A stretch of DNA of 64,000 bases, taken from positions 57,580-121,579 of the forward strand of contig CAKVBD010000001.1 in NCBI GenBank assembly GCA_934725105.1, given 5' to 3'. How positions within the stretch are numbered: position 1 is the first letter of the stretch; each line of letters opens with the position of its first letter. The stretch is from an uncultured Bulleidia sp. (GTDB lineage: Bacteria > Bacillota_I > Bacilli_A > Erysipelotrichales > Erysipelotrichaceae). Of this stretch, positions 17,165-25,868 are shown piece after piece. The notes beneath the pieces were generated by a model. The model worked only from the letters and a program-made list of their open reading frames with translations, ran no database searches and was not told the origin of the DNA. The position numbers and the translations under genes are program-made.

Positions 17165-17830
17165 ATGAATAAGGGAATTATTGAAGTCTGGTGTACATAC
17201 TATCCAATATTTTTGAAGGGTGCGATTGGTACTCTGGAATACGCAGCGATTGCGGTTATCTGTGGTTCAATTGTTGGTACTTTGATTGCGATATTGCATT
17301 TATCTAAAAACAAAGTGATTCAAGTGATTGCGAATGTCTATGTTACGGTTTTAAGAGGTACACCATTACTTGTACAGATGTACATTGCGTATCTCTTTCT
17401 GCCAATTGCTTTTCCGGCATTGAACTTTATTTCAAAAGAACAATGGGTTGTTATCTCATTGATCTTGAACTCTAGCGCATATGTATCTGAAATCATTAGA
17501 GGTGGTATCTTGTCTGTTGATCCAGGCCAGATGGAAGCAGCTAGATCTTTAGGTATGAGTGCTAAAAACTGTATGGTCAAGATTATTCTTCCACAGGCAG
17601 TGAAGGCAATTCTACCTTCTCTGGCTGGCGAATATATTTCTATGATCAAGGAAACATCTTTAGCTGGTACATTCATGATGTATGAATTGATGTATACAAG
17701 AGTATTGCTCGCAAATAAATTCTTAACATGGCAGCCATTGTTTATCATTTCAGGTATGTATTTAGTTATGACAACTGTATTAACATGGCTATCTGGACTA
17801 TTAGAAAAGAGGTTGGCTGAAAGTGACTGA
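17165..17830 (+). CDS. Amino-acid ABC transporter permease (HisM/GlnP family)
   Basis: A membrane protein of 221 residues with about five helices. It has the polar-amino-acid permease pattern LRGTPLLVQMYIAYLF in the first half and the EAA loop EAARSLGMSAKNCMVKIILPQA, which docks on the ATPase. It starts 9 bases after the binding-protein gene, so the transporter genes are one unit. A homodimer of this single permease is likely. Confidence 0.93.
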   Translation: MNKGIIEVWCTYYPIFLKGAIGTLEYAAIAVICGSIVGTLIAILHLSKNKVIQVIANVYVTVLRGTPLLVQMYIAYLFLPIAFPALNFISKEQWVVISLILNSSAYVSEIIRGGILSVDPGQMEAARSLGMSAKNCMVKIILPQAVKAILPSLAGEYISMIKETSLAGTFMMYELMYTRVLLANKFLTWQPLFIISGMYLVMTTVLTWLSGLLEKRLAESD

Positions 17831-18566
17831 TATGAAAAAACCATTGATCGAGACAGTCGATCTCAAGAAGAACTTTGGTTCTTTGGAAGTATTAAAAGGA
17901 ATTAATCAAACAATCTATCAAGGTGAAGTTGTATCTATTATTGGACCAAGTGGTGGAGGCAAGAGTACATTTCTAAGATGCTTGAACCTGCTTGAAACAC
18001 CAACAAGTGGAAAGGTTATCTTTGAAGGACAAGAATTAGATGCTAAAAGTACTGATTTAGATACACATAGACAGAAGATTGGCATGGTTTTCCAGCAATT
18101 CAATGTATTCCCACATTTAACAGTATTGAACAATATTACAATTACACCAATGCTTGAAAAGAAAGTATCGAAAGCAGATGCTGAAAAAGAAGCAATGGAG
18201 TTATTAAAACAGGTTGGACTTGAAGAAAAAGCCAATGAATATCCACGTAAATTATCAGGTGGTCAGAAACAGCGTTTAGCAATCGTTAGAGCGATGGCGA
18301 TGCATCCAGATGTTATGTTATTTGATGAACCTACAAGTGCTTTGGATCCTGAAATGGTAAAAGGTGTCTTGGAAGTTATCAAAAACCTGGCTGAAAGTGG
18401 TATGACATGTGTCATTGTTACACATGAAATGGGCTTCGCTAAGGAAGTAAGTGATAGAGTGTTATTCATTGATGGTGGAGTTATTGCTGAAGAAGGTACA
18501 CCAGATGAAGTATTCAATCATCCAAAAAATGAACGTACAAAAGAGTTCTTGTCACAAGTCTTATAA
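17823..18566 (+). CDS. Amino-acid ABC transporter ATP-binding protein (GlnQ/ArtP family)
   Basis: The ATPase of the transporter, 247 residues from GTG 17823 (ATG 17832 is the alternative, three residues shorter). Walker A GPSGGGKST, Q-loop FQQFNVFPHLT, signature LSGGQKQRLAIVRAMA, Walker B VMLFDEPTSALD and the H-loop VTHEMGFA are all intact. It overlaps the permease stop by 8 bases if GTG is used. Weak ribosome site (AGAGG), so coupling to the permease is likely. Confidence 0.95.
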   Translation: MTDMKKPLIETVDLKKNFGSLEVLKGINQTIYQGEVVSIIGPSGGGKSTFLRCLNLLETPTSGKVIFEGQELDAKSTDLDTHRQKIGMVFQQFNVFPHLTVLNNITITPMLEKKVSKADAEKEAMELLKQVGLEEKANEYPRKLSGGQKQRLAIVRAMAMHPDVMLFDEPTSALDPEMVKGVLEVIKNLAESGMTCVIVTHEMGFAKEVSDRVLFIDGGVIAEEGTPDEVFNHPKNERTKEFLSQVL

Positions 18567-18578
18567 GAGAGTAAATAT

Positions 18579-20255
18579 ATGAAAACAACATTTCAATATG
18601 ATCATTACTATAAGTATGATGAAGTTAAAAGTAATTTAGAGTATTTCGCAAATACATATCCTGATCTTGTGAAACTGGAAGTAAATCTAGTGACAGAAGA
18701 AGGTAGAAATCAATATGCGGTAACACTCACAAATACAAAGAATGGTTCTGCAGACAGTAAACCTGCATTATATATTGATGGCAATATTCATGCTGGAGAA
18801 GTTACTTCTACAATGTGTGCGATGCATACAATTGACTATCTTGTTACAAATTATGGAAAAGATGATGAAGTTACTAAGCTAATGGATGAGAAAACATTCT
18901 ATGTCATTCCTCGTGTTACACCAGATGGTGCAGAAAAGTATTTAACAACACCATATTATCTGCGTTCTGCACCACGTCCATATCTTGAAGAAAAGGGTGG
19001 TATCCAGAAAGAAGATCTTGATGGTGATGGCGTGATTCGTATGATGCGTATCAAAACGCCATATGGTGCCTGGAAGATTGATCCTGCTACGGAGTGTTCT
19101 ATGACATTAAGAGAACCAAGTGATGTAGATGGGGATTTCTATGATATTTATCCAGAAGGTGTTTTTGAAGCATGCAATGGTGATGAAAACCTCAAGACGA
19201 AAAAAGATGTCTGGGGATTGGATTTTAATAGAAACTTTCCATTGGGCTGGTTCCCAGATTCTAGACAGCCAGGTGCTGGTAAATATCCATTGAGCAATCC
19301 TGAAAACAAGGCACTTGTTGATTTTGCTTTAGCACATAACAATATTGGCGGTGCTGCCATTGGTCATACAAGTGGTGGTATGCTATTGTATCCTCCTGGA
19401 ACAAGAGCTGAAAAGTCTGCACCTAAATTAGATATGACATGCATGAAGGCAATTGCTAAAATGGGTGAAGAAGAACTTGGATATGTTGCAATGAATATCT
19501 TTGATTCTTTCATGTCAGATCAGGAGCATTATGATTCTGGTGCATTTGATGACTGGTTCTATCAGTCTCAAGGTGTTCCAGCATATACAATGGAATTCTG
19601 GGATGCTGCTTCGAAAGCAGGTGTTCCTCATATCTGGAATGGAAAACCAGAGGATCCAGCAACAATGTTTAAACGTTTCAATGCTACACTTGCATGGGTG
19701 AAAGAAAATGCACCACAGTATTATTCTCCTTGGAAAGAATTTCATCATCCAACATTTGGAAGTGTTGAAATTGGTGGATTTGAGGCAAAGTTTACTGTGC
19801 AAAACCCGCCAGAAAATATGTTGTGTGAAGAATGTGAACATGATACAAAGTTCAATATTCGTTTTGCGAAATCTTTGCCAGCATTAAAGGTTGAAGAAGT
19901 ATCAAGTGAGAAGGTAAGCGATGGTGTATATCAAATTTCTGCAATTGTTGGAAACCGTGGATATCTGCCAACAAATCTTACAGAAGAAGCAAATCAGCTG
20001 CATGTGAGTCAACCAGTGACTGTCTGTGTTGATGGATGTGAAGTTGTCAGTGGAAAAAAAGAAGAAAGCATTGGAAATTTAGATGGTTTCTCTGCAACTT
20101 CTACAGGTGCATTCTATGGTGCAATCACAACTTATGCAAATGCGAAAGCAAAGAAGAAAGTTTCATGGATCGTAAAAGCGGAAGAAGGTTCTACAATTAC
20201 TGTGACATGTAAACAAGAAAAAGCTGGAACAGATACAAAGACAATTACGCTATAA
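18579..20255 (+). CDS. M14-family zinc carboxypeptidase, cytoplasmic
   Basis: A 558-residue peptidase without a signal peptide (MKTTFQYDHYYK), so it should act in the cytoplasm. Zinc ligands are His71 and Glu74 in NIHAGEV and His263 in AIGHTSGG. The catalytic Glu is 339 in YTMEFWD, and the substrate-binding GLDFNRNFP is present. A C-terminal beta-rich domain follows (about 420-558). It begins 12 bases after the ATPase gene and ends at the operon terminator, so it belongs to the arginine T-box unit. It may release C-terminal amino acids, possibly basic ones, from imported peptides; specificity is unproven. Confidence 0.85.
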   Translation: MKTTFQYDHYYKYDEVKSNLEYFANTYPDLVKLEVNLVTEEGRNQYAVTLTNTKNGSADSKPALYIDGNIHAGEVTSTMCAMHTIDYLVTNYGKDDEVTKLMDEKTFYVIPRVTPDGAEKYLTTPYYLRSAPRPYLEEKGGIQKEDLDGDGVIRMMRIKTPYGAWKIDPATECSMTLREPSDVDGDFYDIYPEGVFEACNGDENLKTKKDVWGLDFNRNFPLGWFPDSRQPGAGKYPLSNPENKALVDFALAHNNIGGAAIGHTSGGMLLYPPGTRAEKSAPKLDMTCMKAIAKMGEEELGYVAMNIFDSFMSDQEHYDSGAFDDWFYQSQGVPAYTMEFWDAASKAGVPHIWNGKPEDPATMFKRFNATLAWVKENAPQYYSPWKEFHHPTFGSVEIGGFEAKFTVQNPPENMLCEECEHDTKFNIRFAKSLPALKVEEVSSEKVSDGVYQISAIVGNRGYLPTNLTEEANQLHVSQPVTVCVDGCEVVSGKKEESIGNLDGFSATSTGAFYGAITTYANAKAKKKVSWIVKAEEGSTITVTCKQEKAGTDTKTITL

Positions 20256-20256
20256 G

Positions 20257-20284
20257 ACTAACTGAGATTTCAGTTAGTTTTTTT
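20257..20284 (+). terminator. Terminator of the arginine T-box operon
   Basis: ACTAACTGA (20257-20265) pairs with TCAGTTAGT (20270-20278), followed by T7. Confidence 0.88.
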
Positions 20285-20296
20285 GTGAAGTGATAT

Positions 20297-20327
20297 GAAA
20301 AGCGGAAAGACCAGATTTGATCTTTCC
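20297..20327 (-). terminator. Probable terminator of the small minus-strand gene
   Basis: GGAAAGA (20304-20310) pairs with TCTTTCC (20321-20327). On the minus strand the stem is followed by GCTTTTCAT, a modest U-run. Confidence 0.5.
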
Positions 20328-20345
20328 ACGATAGGGTTTTGATAC

Positions 20346-20606
20346 TTAATTGTTTATGGATGAATGCAGCAAGAGTAATGCAGTATTGTAATCTTTTCTT
20401 TTGACATATATGGAGTAGATAGTGTTGGCGTTTCTGGGGATATATGTAGATGTTGCTTTATCAATTCCAAATACACCATATCTAGCATTGATATCTTTTT
20501 CTTTGACTTGAAAATCAATGTGATTCTTTTTCAAAGCAGAAATAATTAGTGATACCTTTGAATATTGATTTGTCTGAAATAATTTTCTTTCTGTGAATGG
20601 TAACAT
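20346..20606 (-). CDS. Small protein, DUF2007-like (putative signal-transducing fold)
   Basis: An 86-residue cytoplasmic protein. The pattern RKLFQTNQYSKVSLIISALKKNHIDF followed by YSIYVKRKDYNTALLLLHS resembles DUF2007-type small ferredoxin-fold proteins, but the match is by eye and weak. The ribosome site on the minus strand is GAGGTGAG, 5 bases before the ATG. It diverges from the aldo/keto reductase gene; the 145 bases between them are very AT-rich and must hold both promoters. Confidence 0.6.
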   Translation of the reverse strand: MLPFTERKLFQTNQYSKVSLIISALKKNHIDFQVKEKDINARYGVFGIDKATSTYIPRNANTIYSIYVKRKDYNTALLLLHSSINN

Positions 20607-20751
20607 AAACTCACCTCAATGTTTGTTGTTTGAAAATACAATGCAAAGAAAAATCAAAAACGCTTGTGTGATATAAATATATTATATATTAACAATCATT
20701 TTGTGCATTGTATTTTGTGATAGAATATTTTCAATTGAAGGGGTTTTAAAA

Positions 20752-21747
20752 ATGAAATATCAAAAGTTAGGAAATTCAAATATTGAAGTATCTCAGGTGT
20801 CTTTAGGTACTTGGGGACTTGGTGGAGGAAGTGTATGGACTGATCATAACTCTTCTTTAAAGGATACAGAATTATTACTGGATGTATGTAAAGAACATGG
20901 CATCAACTATATTGATACAGCACCGGTTTATGGTACGGGTGAAAGTGAAATGCTTCTTGGCAAGGCATTAAAAACGCGTAGAAATGATTTTGTTTTACAG
21001 ACAAAATGTTCATTGAACTGGAGAAATGATGGTGGAAATTTCCACTATAGCAGAGATGGCTATACAGTAAATAATGATACAAGCTATGATGCGATCATCC
21101 ATGATGTAGATGATTCTTTATTGAGAATGGATACAGACTGGATTGATTCTATTATTGTGCATTATGTATGTAAGGATTGGGATGCTTCAGAAACAGTATC
21201 CGCTTTGGAACATTTAAAGAAACAAGGAAAGATCCGTGTATATGGATTATCTAATTCACAGCCATCTGATTTAAAAGATTATCAAAAATATGGTGATGTC
21301 TCTCTTGTACAGGAATTCTTCTCTATTCTTTCCCCATTTCATGGTAGAGACTATTTTCCGGTGTGTGAGAAATACAATACTGTATTTCAAGTATATGGTG
21401 TATTAGAAGAAGGATTCTTGACAGGACCTGACTTCTTGAAGCAGAAATATCAGGCTAGCGATATTCGTTCTCGTATTCCTTGGGTACAGCCGCAATATAA
21501 GCAGCCATTATTAAGTGCCTTTGATACGTGGAAACCTCTATGTGAAAAATACCATTGTTCCTATGCAAATCTAGTTGAAGCATGGGCATTGCATGAATTT
21601 GCATCATTGAATTTGCTCGTTGGCATGAGAAAAGAAAGCAGTGTAAAAGATACAGTGAATGTATGCAATATTACACTGACAGATGCTGAGTGTAAATTTA
21701 TGGAAGACAGTATCAAGAATATTCAGGTAGAAGTATTGGACAAGTAA
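20752..21747 (+). CDS. Aldo/keto reductase family oxidoreductase
   Basis: A 331-residue NAD(P)H-dependent (beta/alpha)8 barrel reductase. It contains YQKLGNSNIEVSQVSLGTWGLGGG at the N-terminus, the catalytic DTAPVYGTGESE (Asp, Tyr) and LQTKCSLNW (Lys). The late part (SSVKDTVNVC) fits the cofactor-binding region. Family members reduce varied carbonyl compounds; the substrate cannot be read from the sequence. ATG 20752 follows AAGGGG by 10 bases; upstream in-frame codons are not needed. Confidence 0.9.
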   Translation: MKYQKLGNSNIEVSQVSLGTWGLGGGSVWTDHNSSLKDTELLLDVCKEHGINYIDTAPVYGTGESEMLLGKALKTRRNDFVLQTKCSLNWRNDGGNFHYSRDGYTVNNDTSYDAIIHDVDDSLLRMDTDWIDSIIVHYVCKDWDASETVSALEHLKKQGKIRVYGLSNSQPSDLKDYQKYGDVSLVQEFFSILSPFHGRDYFPVCEKYNTVFQVYGVLEEGFLTGPDFLKQKYQASDIRSRIPWVQPQYKQPLLSAFDTWKPLCEKYHCSYANLVEAWALHEFASLNLLVGMRKESSVKDTVNVCNITLTDAECKFMEDSIKNIQVEVLDK

Positions 21748-21750
21748 AAG

Positions 21751-21780
21751 AAATGACGTCAATCAATGACGTCATTTTGA
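21751..21780. terminator. Bidirectional terminator between converging genes
   Basis: AAATGACGTCA (21751-21761) pairs perfectly with TGACGTCATTT (21767-21777) around a 5-base loop, with T-runs in both directions. It overlaps the stop codon of the minus-strand gene. Confidence 0.85.
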
Positions 21781-22751
21781 AATCTGCTTAAGTGTTCATA
21801 TGGAAGAATGAGTCTGCCTTGTACAAGACCACAGCCATCATTGATACGATATGCATCAAATGCGGTAAACATATTAACATCCACTTTAGAGTAATCTAGT
21901 TCTTGTAAAGATAAGCCTCTTTGATATGCTTCATCAAAATAGATGCATTCATTTTGTTTCACTTCACTTCTTTCTGAACGCTGCTTGATTTGTCTTTGTT
22001 CATACAATGTATGATTTGCATCACCAATTTCTGAATAATCATCCATTTCTTTTGTGCGTAACTGTAATTCTACATAAGAATTGGATAAATCATCAAAGAA
22101 CGAGATATGTAACGAACGATATCCGTTCTTTTTTGCATCATGAATATAATCTCTGTAGTATGGCTTAACATCATCATTTAATAATGGGGAAGAAACACGG
22201 AATTTTCTTTGTTTTTCACTTGTAAATCCATTCTGTTCCATAAAAGATGGAAGTCGATTCGCAATTTCATACAGATAATTTAATTCAATTTCTTCTTTGT
22301 TGTCTGTTGGATGTAAATGACATTTTGGCATACAGATCACAATACGATACGCAATCAGATCTCGATAGTAAGATACTGCATCTACGATTTGTTCAGCAGT
22401 TGGATACGTATTGTTCTTTTGTTTATATTCATAAATATAACGAACGATATATCCATTGAATTTTTCTTCTGCACGAATCAATGATTTGATTCTTCCACGA
22501 AATGTAAATGCAAGGAATGGATAATCTGCTGCCATGATTTTATAGAACTCACGGATTCTTTGGGACTGTGATGTTAAAAAATCATTGTGTTCTAATAAAG
22601 AAGTGTATTCCTTTAGAAATGATACATGTGCCAGATCAACAATATTATTTGTTTTTTTCGCTTCCATTTCTAAAGCAGCACTATATTTATGAAGGATACG
22701 AATAAGTGTATCGCCATTATATAAGTAATCTGTTAACTGGATCATATACAT
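21759..22751 (-). CDS. RelA/SpoT-domain nucleotide pyrophosphokinase-like protein
   Basis: A cytoplasmic protein of about 330 residues with a RelA/SpoT synthetase-like core and no HD hydrolase, TGS or ACT domain. Recognisable pieces are RIKSLIR, YRDLIAYRIVI, the DYIHDAKKNGYRSLHISFF block and VELQLRTKEMDDYSEIGDANH. It could make (p)ppGpp or pyrophosphorylate another target such as a tRNA. The start is uncertain: ATG 22751 or 22745, or TTG 22772. No ribosome site is visible, and it begins just after the psuG terminator. Confidence 0.8.
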   Translation of the reverse strand: MYMIQLTDYLYNGDTLIRILHKYSAALEMEAKKTNNIVDLAHVSFLKEYTSLLEHNDFLTSQSQRIREFYKIMAADYPFLAFTFRGRIKSLIRAEEKFNGYIVRYIYEYKQKNNTYPTAEQIVDAVSYYRDLIAYRIVICMPKCHLHPTDNKEEIELNYLYEIANRLPSFMEQNGFTSEKQRKFRVSSPLLNDDVKPYYRDYIHDAKKNGYRSLHISFFDDLSNSYVELQLRTKEMDDYSEIGDANHTLYEQRQIKQRSERSEVKQNECIYFDEAYQRGLSLQELDYSKVDVNMFTAFDAYRINDGCGLVQGRLILPYEHLSRFQNDVID

Positions 22752-22770
22752 ATCATAAAACAAAACAGGC

Positions 22771-22798
22771 AAAAAGAAAAACCTGGATTTCTCCAGGT
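22771..22798 (-). terminator. Terminator of psuG
   Basis: On the minus strand CCTGGA-GAAA-TCCAGG is followed by TTTTTCTTTTT. The next minus-strand gene begins within about 25 bases, so it depends on read-through or an unseen promoter. Confidence 0.85.
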
Positions 22799-22805
22799 CA
22801 TAGAA

Positions 22806-23723
22806 TTACATCTTTGAATATTCGCAGGCAACCTTAGCCATTAACTGTGCATTGTTGAATACGAGATGGATATTTGAATCTAAGGAATCTCCACCTGTTA
22901 ATGCTGCAACCTTAGCAAGTAAGAATGGTGTGCATGCTTTTCCCTTGATTCCCTTTTCATCCATTTCCTTGATTGCTTCATTGATTGCATTGTTGATAAT
23001 TGTATCATCCATAGCAAATTCTTCAGGAATTGGATTTGTTAATAGGATACCAGAATGGAATCCAAGATCTTCACTGGATTTATATACCTTTGCACATTCT
23101 TCAGGTGTATTCATCTGGTAGTCAACTTCTAATCCAGAGTGTCTGGAATAGAATGCTGGAAGTTCTTTTGTCTGATAGCCAAGTACTGGAACACCCTGTG
23201 TTTCAAGATATTCAAGTGTTAAAGCAAGGTCTAGGATAGCTTTTGCACCGGCACAGCATACCATAACAGGTGTATGTGCTAATTCTTGAAGATCAGCGGA
23301 GATATCGAATGTCTGCTGTGCACCTCTATGAACACCACCGATACCACCAGTAGCGAAGAACTTGATACCTGCCATATGAGCAATGATCATTGTTGTTGTA
23401 ACTGTAGTAGCACCATCCTGTCCTTCTGCACAGATGACTGCTAAATCTCTTCTGCTAGCCTTTGTAATAGCCTGTCCTTTTTTACCGAAGTATTCAATTT
23501 CTTCCTTTGTTAGACCAGCTTTGAGTCTTCCACCAATAATTGCAATTGTTGCTGGAACGGCACCATTATCACGAATGATCTGTTCTACCTTTAAAGCTGT
23601 TTCAACGTTCTGTGGGTATGGCATACCGTGAGAAATGATTGTGGATTCTAGTGCAACGACTGGTTTTCCTTCAGCCACTGCTTTTGCAACTTCTGGGTTT
23701 ACATCTAAAAATTTGTTTAACAT
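22806..23723 (-). CDS. psuG: Pseudouridine-5'-phosphate glycosidase
   Basis: Splits pseudouridine-5'-phosphate into uracil and ribose-5-phosphate, breaking a C-C glycosidic bond. The 305-residue length is typical. It has the N-terminal PVVALESTIISHGMP block with the metal/active-site Glu26 and the VCCAGAKAILDL segment carrying the candidate catalytic Lys. AAAGGAG precedes the ATG. It lies 23 bases after the kinase gene, forming the usual psuK-psuG catabolic pair. Confidence 0.95.
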   Translation of the reverse strand: MLNKFLDVNPEVAKAVAEGKPVVALESTIISHGMPYPQNVETALKVEQIIRDNGAVPATIAIIGGRLKAGLTKEEIEYFGKKGQAITKASRRDLAVICAEGQDGATTVTTTMIIAHMAGIKFFATGGIGGVHRGAQQTFDISADLQELAHTPVMVCCAGAKAILDLALTLEYLETQGVPVLGYQTKELPAFYSRHSGLEVDYQMNTPEECAKVYKSSEDLGFHSGILLTNPIPEEFAMDDTIINNAINEAIKEMDEKGIKGKACTPFLLAKVAALTGGDSLDSNIHLVFNNAQLMAKVACEYSKM

Positions 23724-23746
23724 GTGTGTTTTCTCCTTTTCTTTTT

Positions 23747-24829
23747 TTATTCTTGTATCATTTTTTCTTTGAGTGCTTCAACCGACATCATAGGGTTGAT
23801 TGTTTCTGCGCCTTCTACAGCGATTGCAGCTGCAGCGGAAGCAATGGCACATGTGTCTGAAAGATTTGTGCCTTCCAGATATGCCCATGTAATTGCGGCC
23901 ATAAATGCATCTCCTGCTCCCGTTGCATTCTTCATGTTTGCCTTGTAACAAGGAAACATGATAGAAGTGTTATGGTCTGCGCCAAATACACCATCTGTAC
24001 CGCATGAAATAAAGACTCTATGCAATCCTGTACTTAACAGGACATCGGCTGCTTTTTGTAAAGATGTCTGATCTGTTATTTTGACACCACTTAAATATTC
24101 TGCTTCGATCTTATTTGGTTTTAATGTATTGATCTTTGCTAAATATGGTTTTAGCTTTCCTGCTTTGGAAACAGATACTGGATCCGCAAAGATTGGAGCT
24201 GTGCAGTGATCTGCAAGCCATTGGATTGACTTTTCAGGAATGTTTGCATCAATGACAACGACTTGCGCGTTATTGATGATTTGCTGGTTTTCCGCAAGAT
24301 AGCTAGGTGTGATTTCTTCACAGATACTCATATCACTGACTGCCAGTGCCATATCACCACTTGGATCAGATAAGAAGATATATGTGCTTGTAGATGCATT
24401 TTTAACTTTCTTGGCATGAGAGATATCAATACCAAGATTTGCACAGCTTGCTTCAATACGCTGTGCGTATTCATCGTCTCCAAACGCTGTTAGGAAGCGT
24501 ACATCTGTATCGAGCAATGAAATATTATGTGCGATGTTTCTTCCAACACCACCTAAGGATGTTGTGGACTGTCCTGGGTTGGAATCTCCAGCAATGAGCG
24601 GTTTATATGATTTACCACCAATATCAATGTTGACACCACCAATGACAACGACATATGAACCACTTCTTAGAACATATCCTTTTCCAGCAATATATCCTTT
24701 TTTCATGAGATTAGAAATATGAACGGCAATAGAAGAGCGAGAGATGCCTGCTTTTTGTGCAAGTTCTTCTTGAGAAATCATTGGATTTTCTTCAATCCAT
24801 TGTAAGATTTGTCTTTCTCTTTGAGTCAT
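23747..24829 (-). CDS. psuK: Pseudouridine kinase (PfkB family) with N-terminal helix-turn-helix
   Basis: A 360-residue fusion. Residues 1-60 form a winged helix-turn-helix (MTQRERQILQWIEENP, ISQEELAQKAGISRSSIAVHI). The rest is a PfkB sugar kinase with VVIGGVNIDIGG, the two-glycine switch SLGGVGRNIAHN and the C-terminal anion-hole motif NATGAGDAF. It phosphorylates pseudouridine for PsuG. The DNA-binding domain suggests that the kinase also controls its own operon; an inverted repeat lies upstream. AAAGGAAA precedes the ATG. Confidence 0.92.
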   Translation of the reverse strand: MTQRERQILQWIEENPMISQEELAQKAGISRSSIAVHISNLMKKGYIAGKGYVLRSGSYVVVIGGVNIDIGGKSYKPLIAGDSNPGQSTTSLGGVGRNIAHNISLLDTDVRFLTAFGDDEYAQRIEASCANLGIDISHAKKVKNASTSTYIFLSDPSGDMALAVSDMSICEEITPSYLAENQQIINNAQVVVIDANIPEKSIQWLADHCTAPIFADPVSVSKAGKLKPYLAKINTLKPNKIEAEYLSGVKITDQTSLQKAADVLLSTGLHRVFISCGTDGVFGADHNTSIMFPCYKANMKNATGAGDAFMAAITWAYLEGTNLSDTCAIASAAAAIAVEGAETINPMMSVEALKEKMIQE

Positions 24830-24853
24830 GTTTTCCTTTCTAAGCTAATATAA

Positions 24854-24868
24854 ATTTGCTAAACAAAT
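24854..24868 (-). promoter_or_regulatory. Inverted repeat upstream of psuK (candidate operator)
   Basis: ATTTG-CTAAA-CAAAT lies 25 bases upstream of the psuK start, next to TATATT, a possible -10 on the minus strand. It could be bound by the helix-turn-helix of PsuK itself. Confidence 0.35.
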
Positions 24869-24905
24869 GCTTATACATATATTTATATACGAAAGAATCT
24901 ACAAG

Positions 24906-25760
24906 TCAAGCGTTTTCTTTTTTTGTAGATATAATAACGCCAAATAAAATGATGATACCGCCAATGATTTGTGTAATAGTGATATTTTCGTGAAGAATCA
25001 GATAGGAAAGAATAATGCCAAACACAGGCATAAAGTTCATTAGTACAGAAGCATGAGATGCCTTTAATCCTTTTAAAGCATGATTATATAGAAGGATTGC
25101 ACCAACGGAGCATCCTGCAGATAAATAAAGAAGGGAAAAGAGAATCTGTGGCGTAATATTAGTGATCATTGGATGTTCTAGTAGAAGAAGTGGAAGAAAT
25201 CCAATGGCACCAAAAAACATTTGATAATACGTAATTGTTAAAGAATCATAGTGCAGTGGAATTTTCTGTACGAGGTAATTGTAGAATCCCCATAGAATTC
25301 CCGCAAATAGCAATAGTAGGTTTCCTGGCATATTGGAAGAGGCAGAAGAGAAGCCAGTGAGAATAACAACACCTGCAACGCTGCAAGCAATCCCTAATAA
25401 CATTCTTTTACTTGTTTTTTCGTGATACACAAGAATGCCAACAAGTATTGTTAAAGCGGGATAACATGCTTCAATTAATGAAGTCATAGAAGCACTTGTT
25501 AAAGAAAGTGCAGTATTCTCTAATGTGTAATAAATAGAAATTCCTCCAATTGCACTGAGGATAACACTTTTTAAATCCTGTTTTGCAATTTTTGTGTGTT
25601 GACGTGTTATACAGCGATAGATGAATAAAAGAATAAAGCTGATTGAAAAACGAAAAAGACATAATAATATTGGTGAAAAAGCTTGATAGGCAATCTTTGT
25701 GGCAATAAAAGAAGAAGACCACATTAACATTGCGAATAGTGCATAAATATAGTATTTCAT
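24906..25760 (-). CDS. EamA/DMT-family transporter
   Basis: A membrane protein of 284 residues with ten predicted helices and two EamA repeats. The first starts YIYALFAMLMWSSSFIATK, the second GNLLLLFAGILWGFYNYLVQK. Such proteins export or import metabolites; the substrate is unknown. It has no ribosome site, and TATAAT lies 6 bases before the ATG on the minus strand, so the message may be leaderless. It could have a role linked to the psuKG genes it precedes, but 76 bases separate them. Confidence 0.85.
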   Translation of the reverse strand: MKYYIYALFAMLMWSSSFIATKIAYQAFSPILLCLFRFSISFILLFIYRCITRQHTKIAKQDLKSVILSAIGGISIYYTLENTALSLTSASMTSLIEACYPALTILVGILVYHEKTSKRMLLGIACSVAGVVILTGFSSASSNMPGNLLLLFAGILWGFYNYLVQKIPLHYDSLTITYYQMFFGAIGFLPLLLLEHPMITNITPQILFSLLYLSAGCSVGAILLYNHALKGLKASHASVLMNFMPVFGIILSYLILHENITITQIIGGIIILFGVIISTKKENA

Positions 25761-25834
25761 GGCAGTATTATATGACGAAAATATAAGAAAATGGAATGCT
25801 TATTTGAAGTTGAAAAAACTTTTTGAAAAAAGTG

Positions 25835-25863
25835 TTGACTTCTGTTTTTTAAAATGGTATATT
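25835..25863 (+). promoter_or_regulatory. Promoter of the hairpin-array RNA
   Basis: TTGACT (25835-25840), a 17-base spacer and TATATT (25858-25863), the latter preceded by TGG (extended -10). Start expected at about 25868-25871. Confidence 0.75.
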
Positions 25864-25868
25864 CTTAC

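Noticed and set aside
17338..17844. A 168-codon open frame antisense to the permease gene
   Set aside because: It mirrors the codon pattern of the real permease, has no ribosome site and no family resemblance.
20640..20751. Assigning exact promoters in the divergent AT-rich gap
   Set aside because: Many -10-like hexamers occur (TATATT, TATAAT, TAGAAT) but none has a convincing -35 at 16-18 bases.
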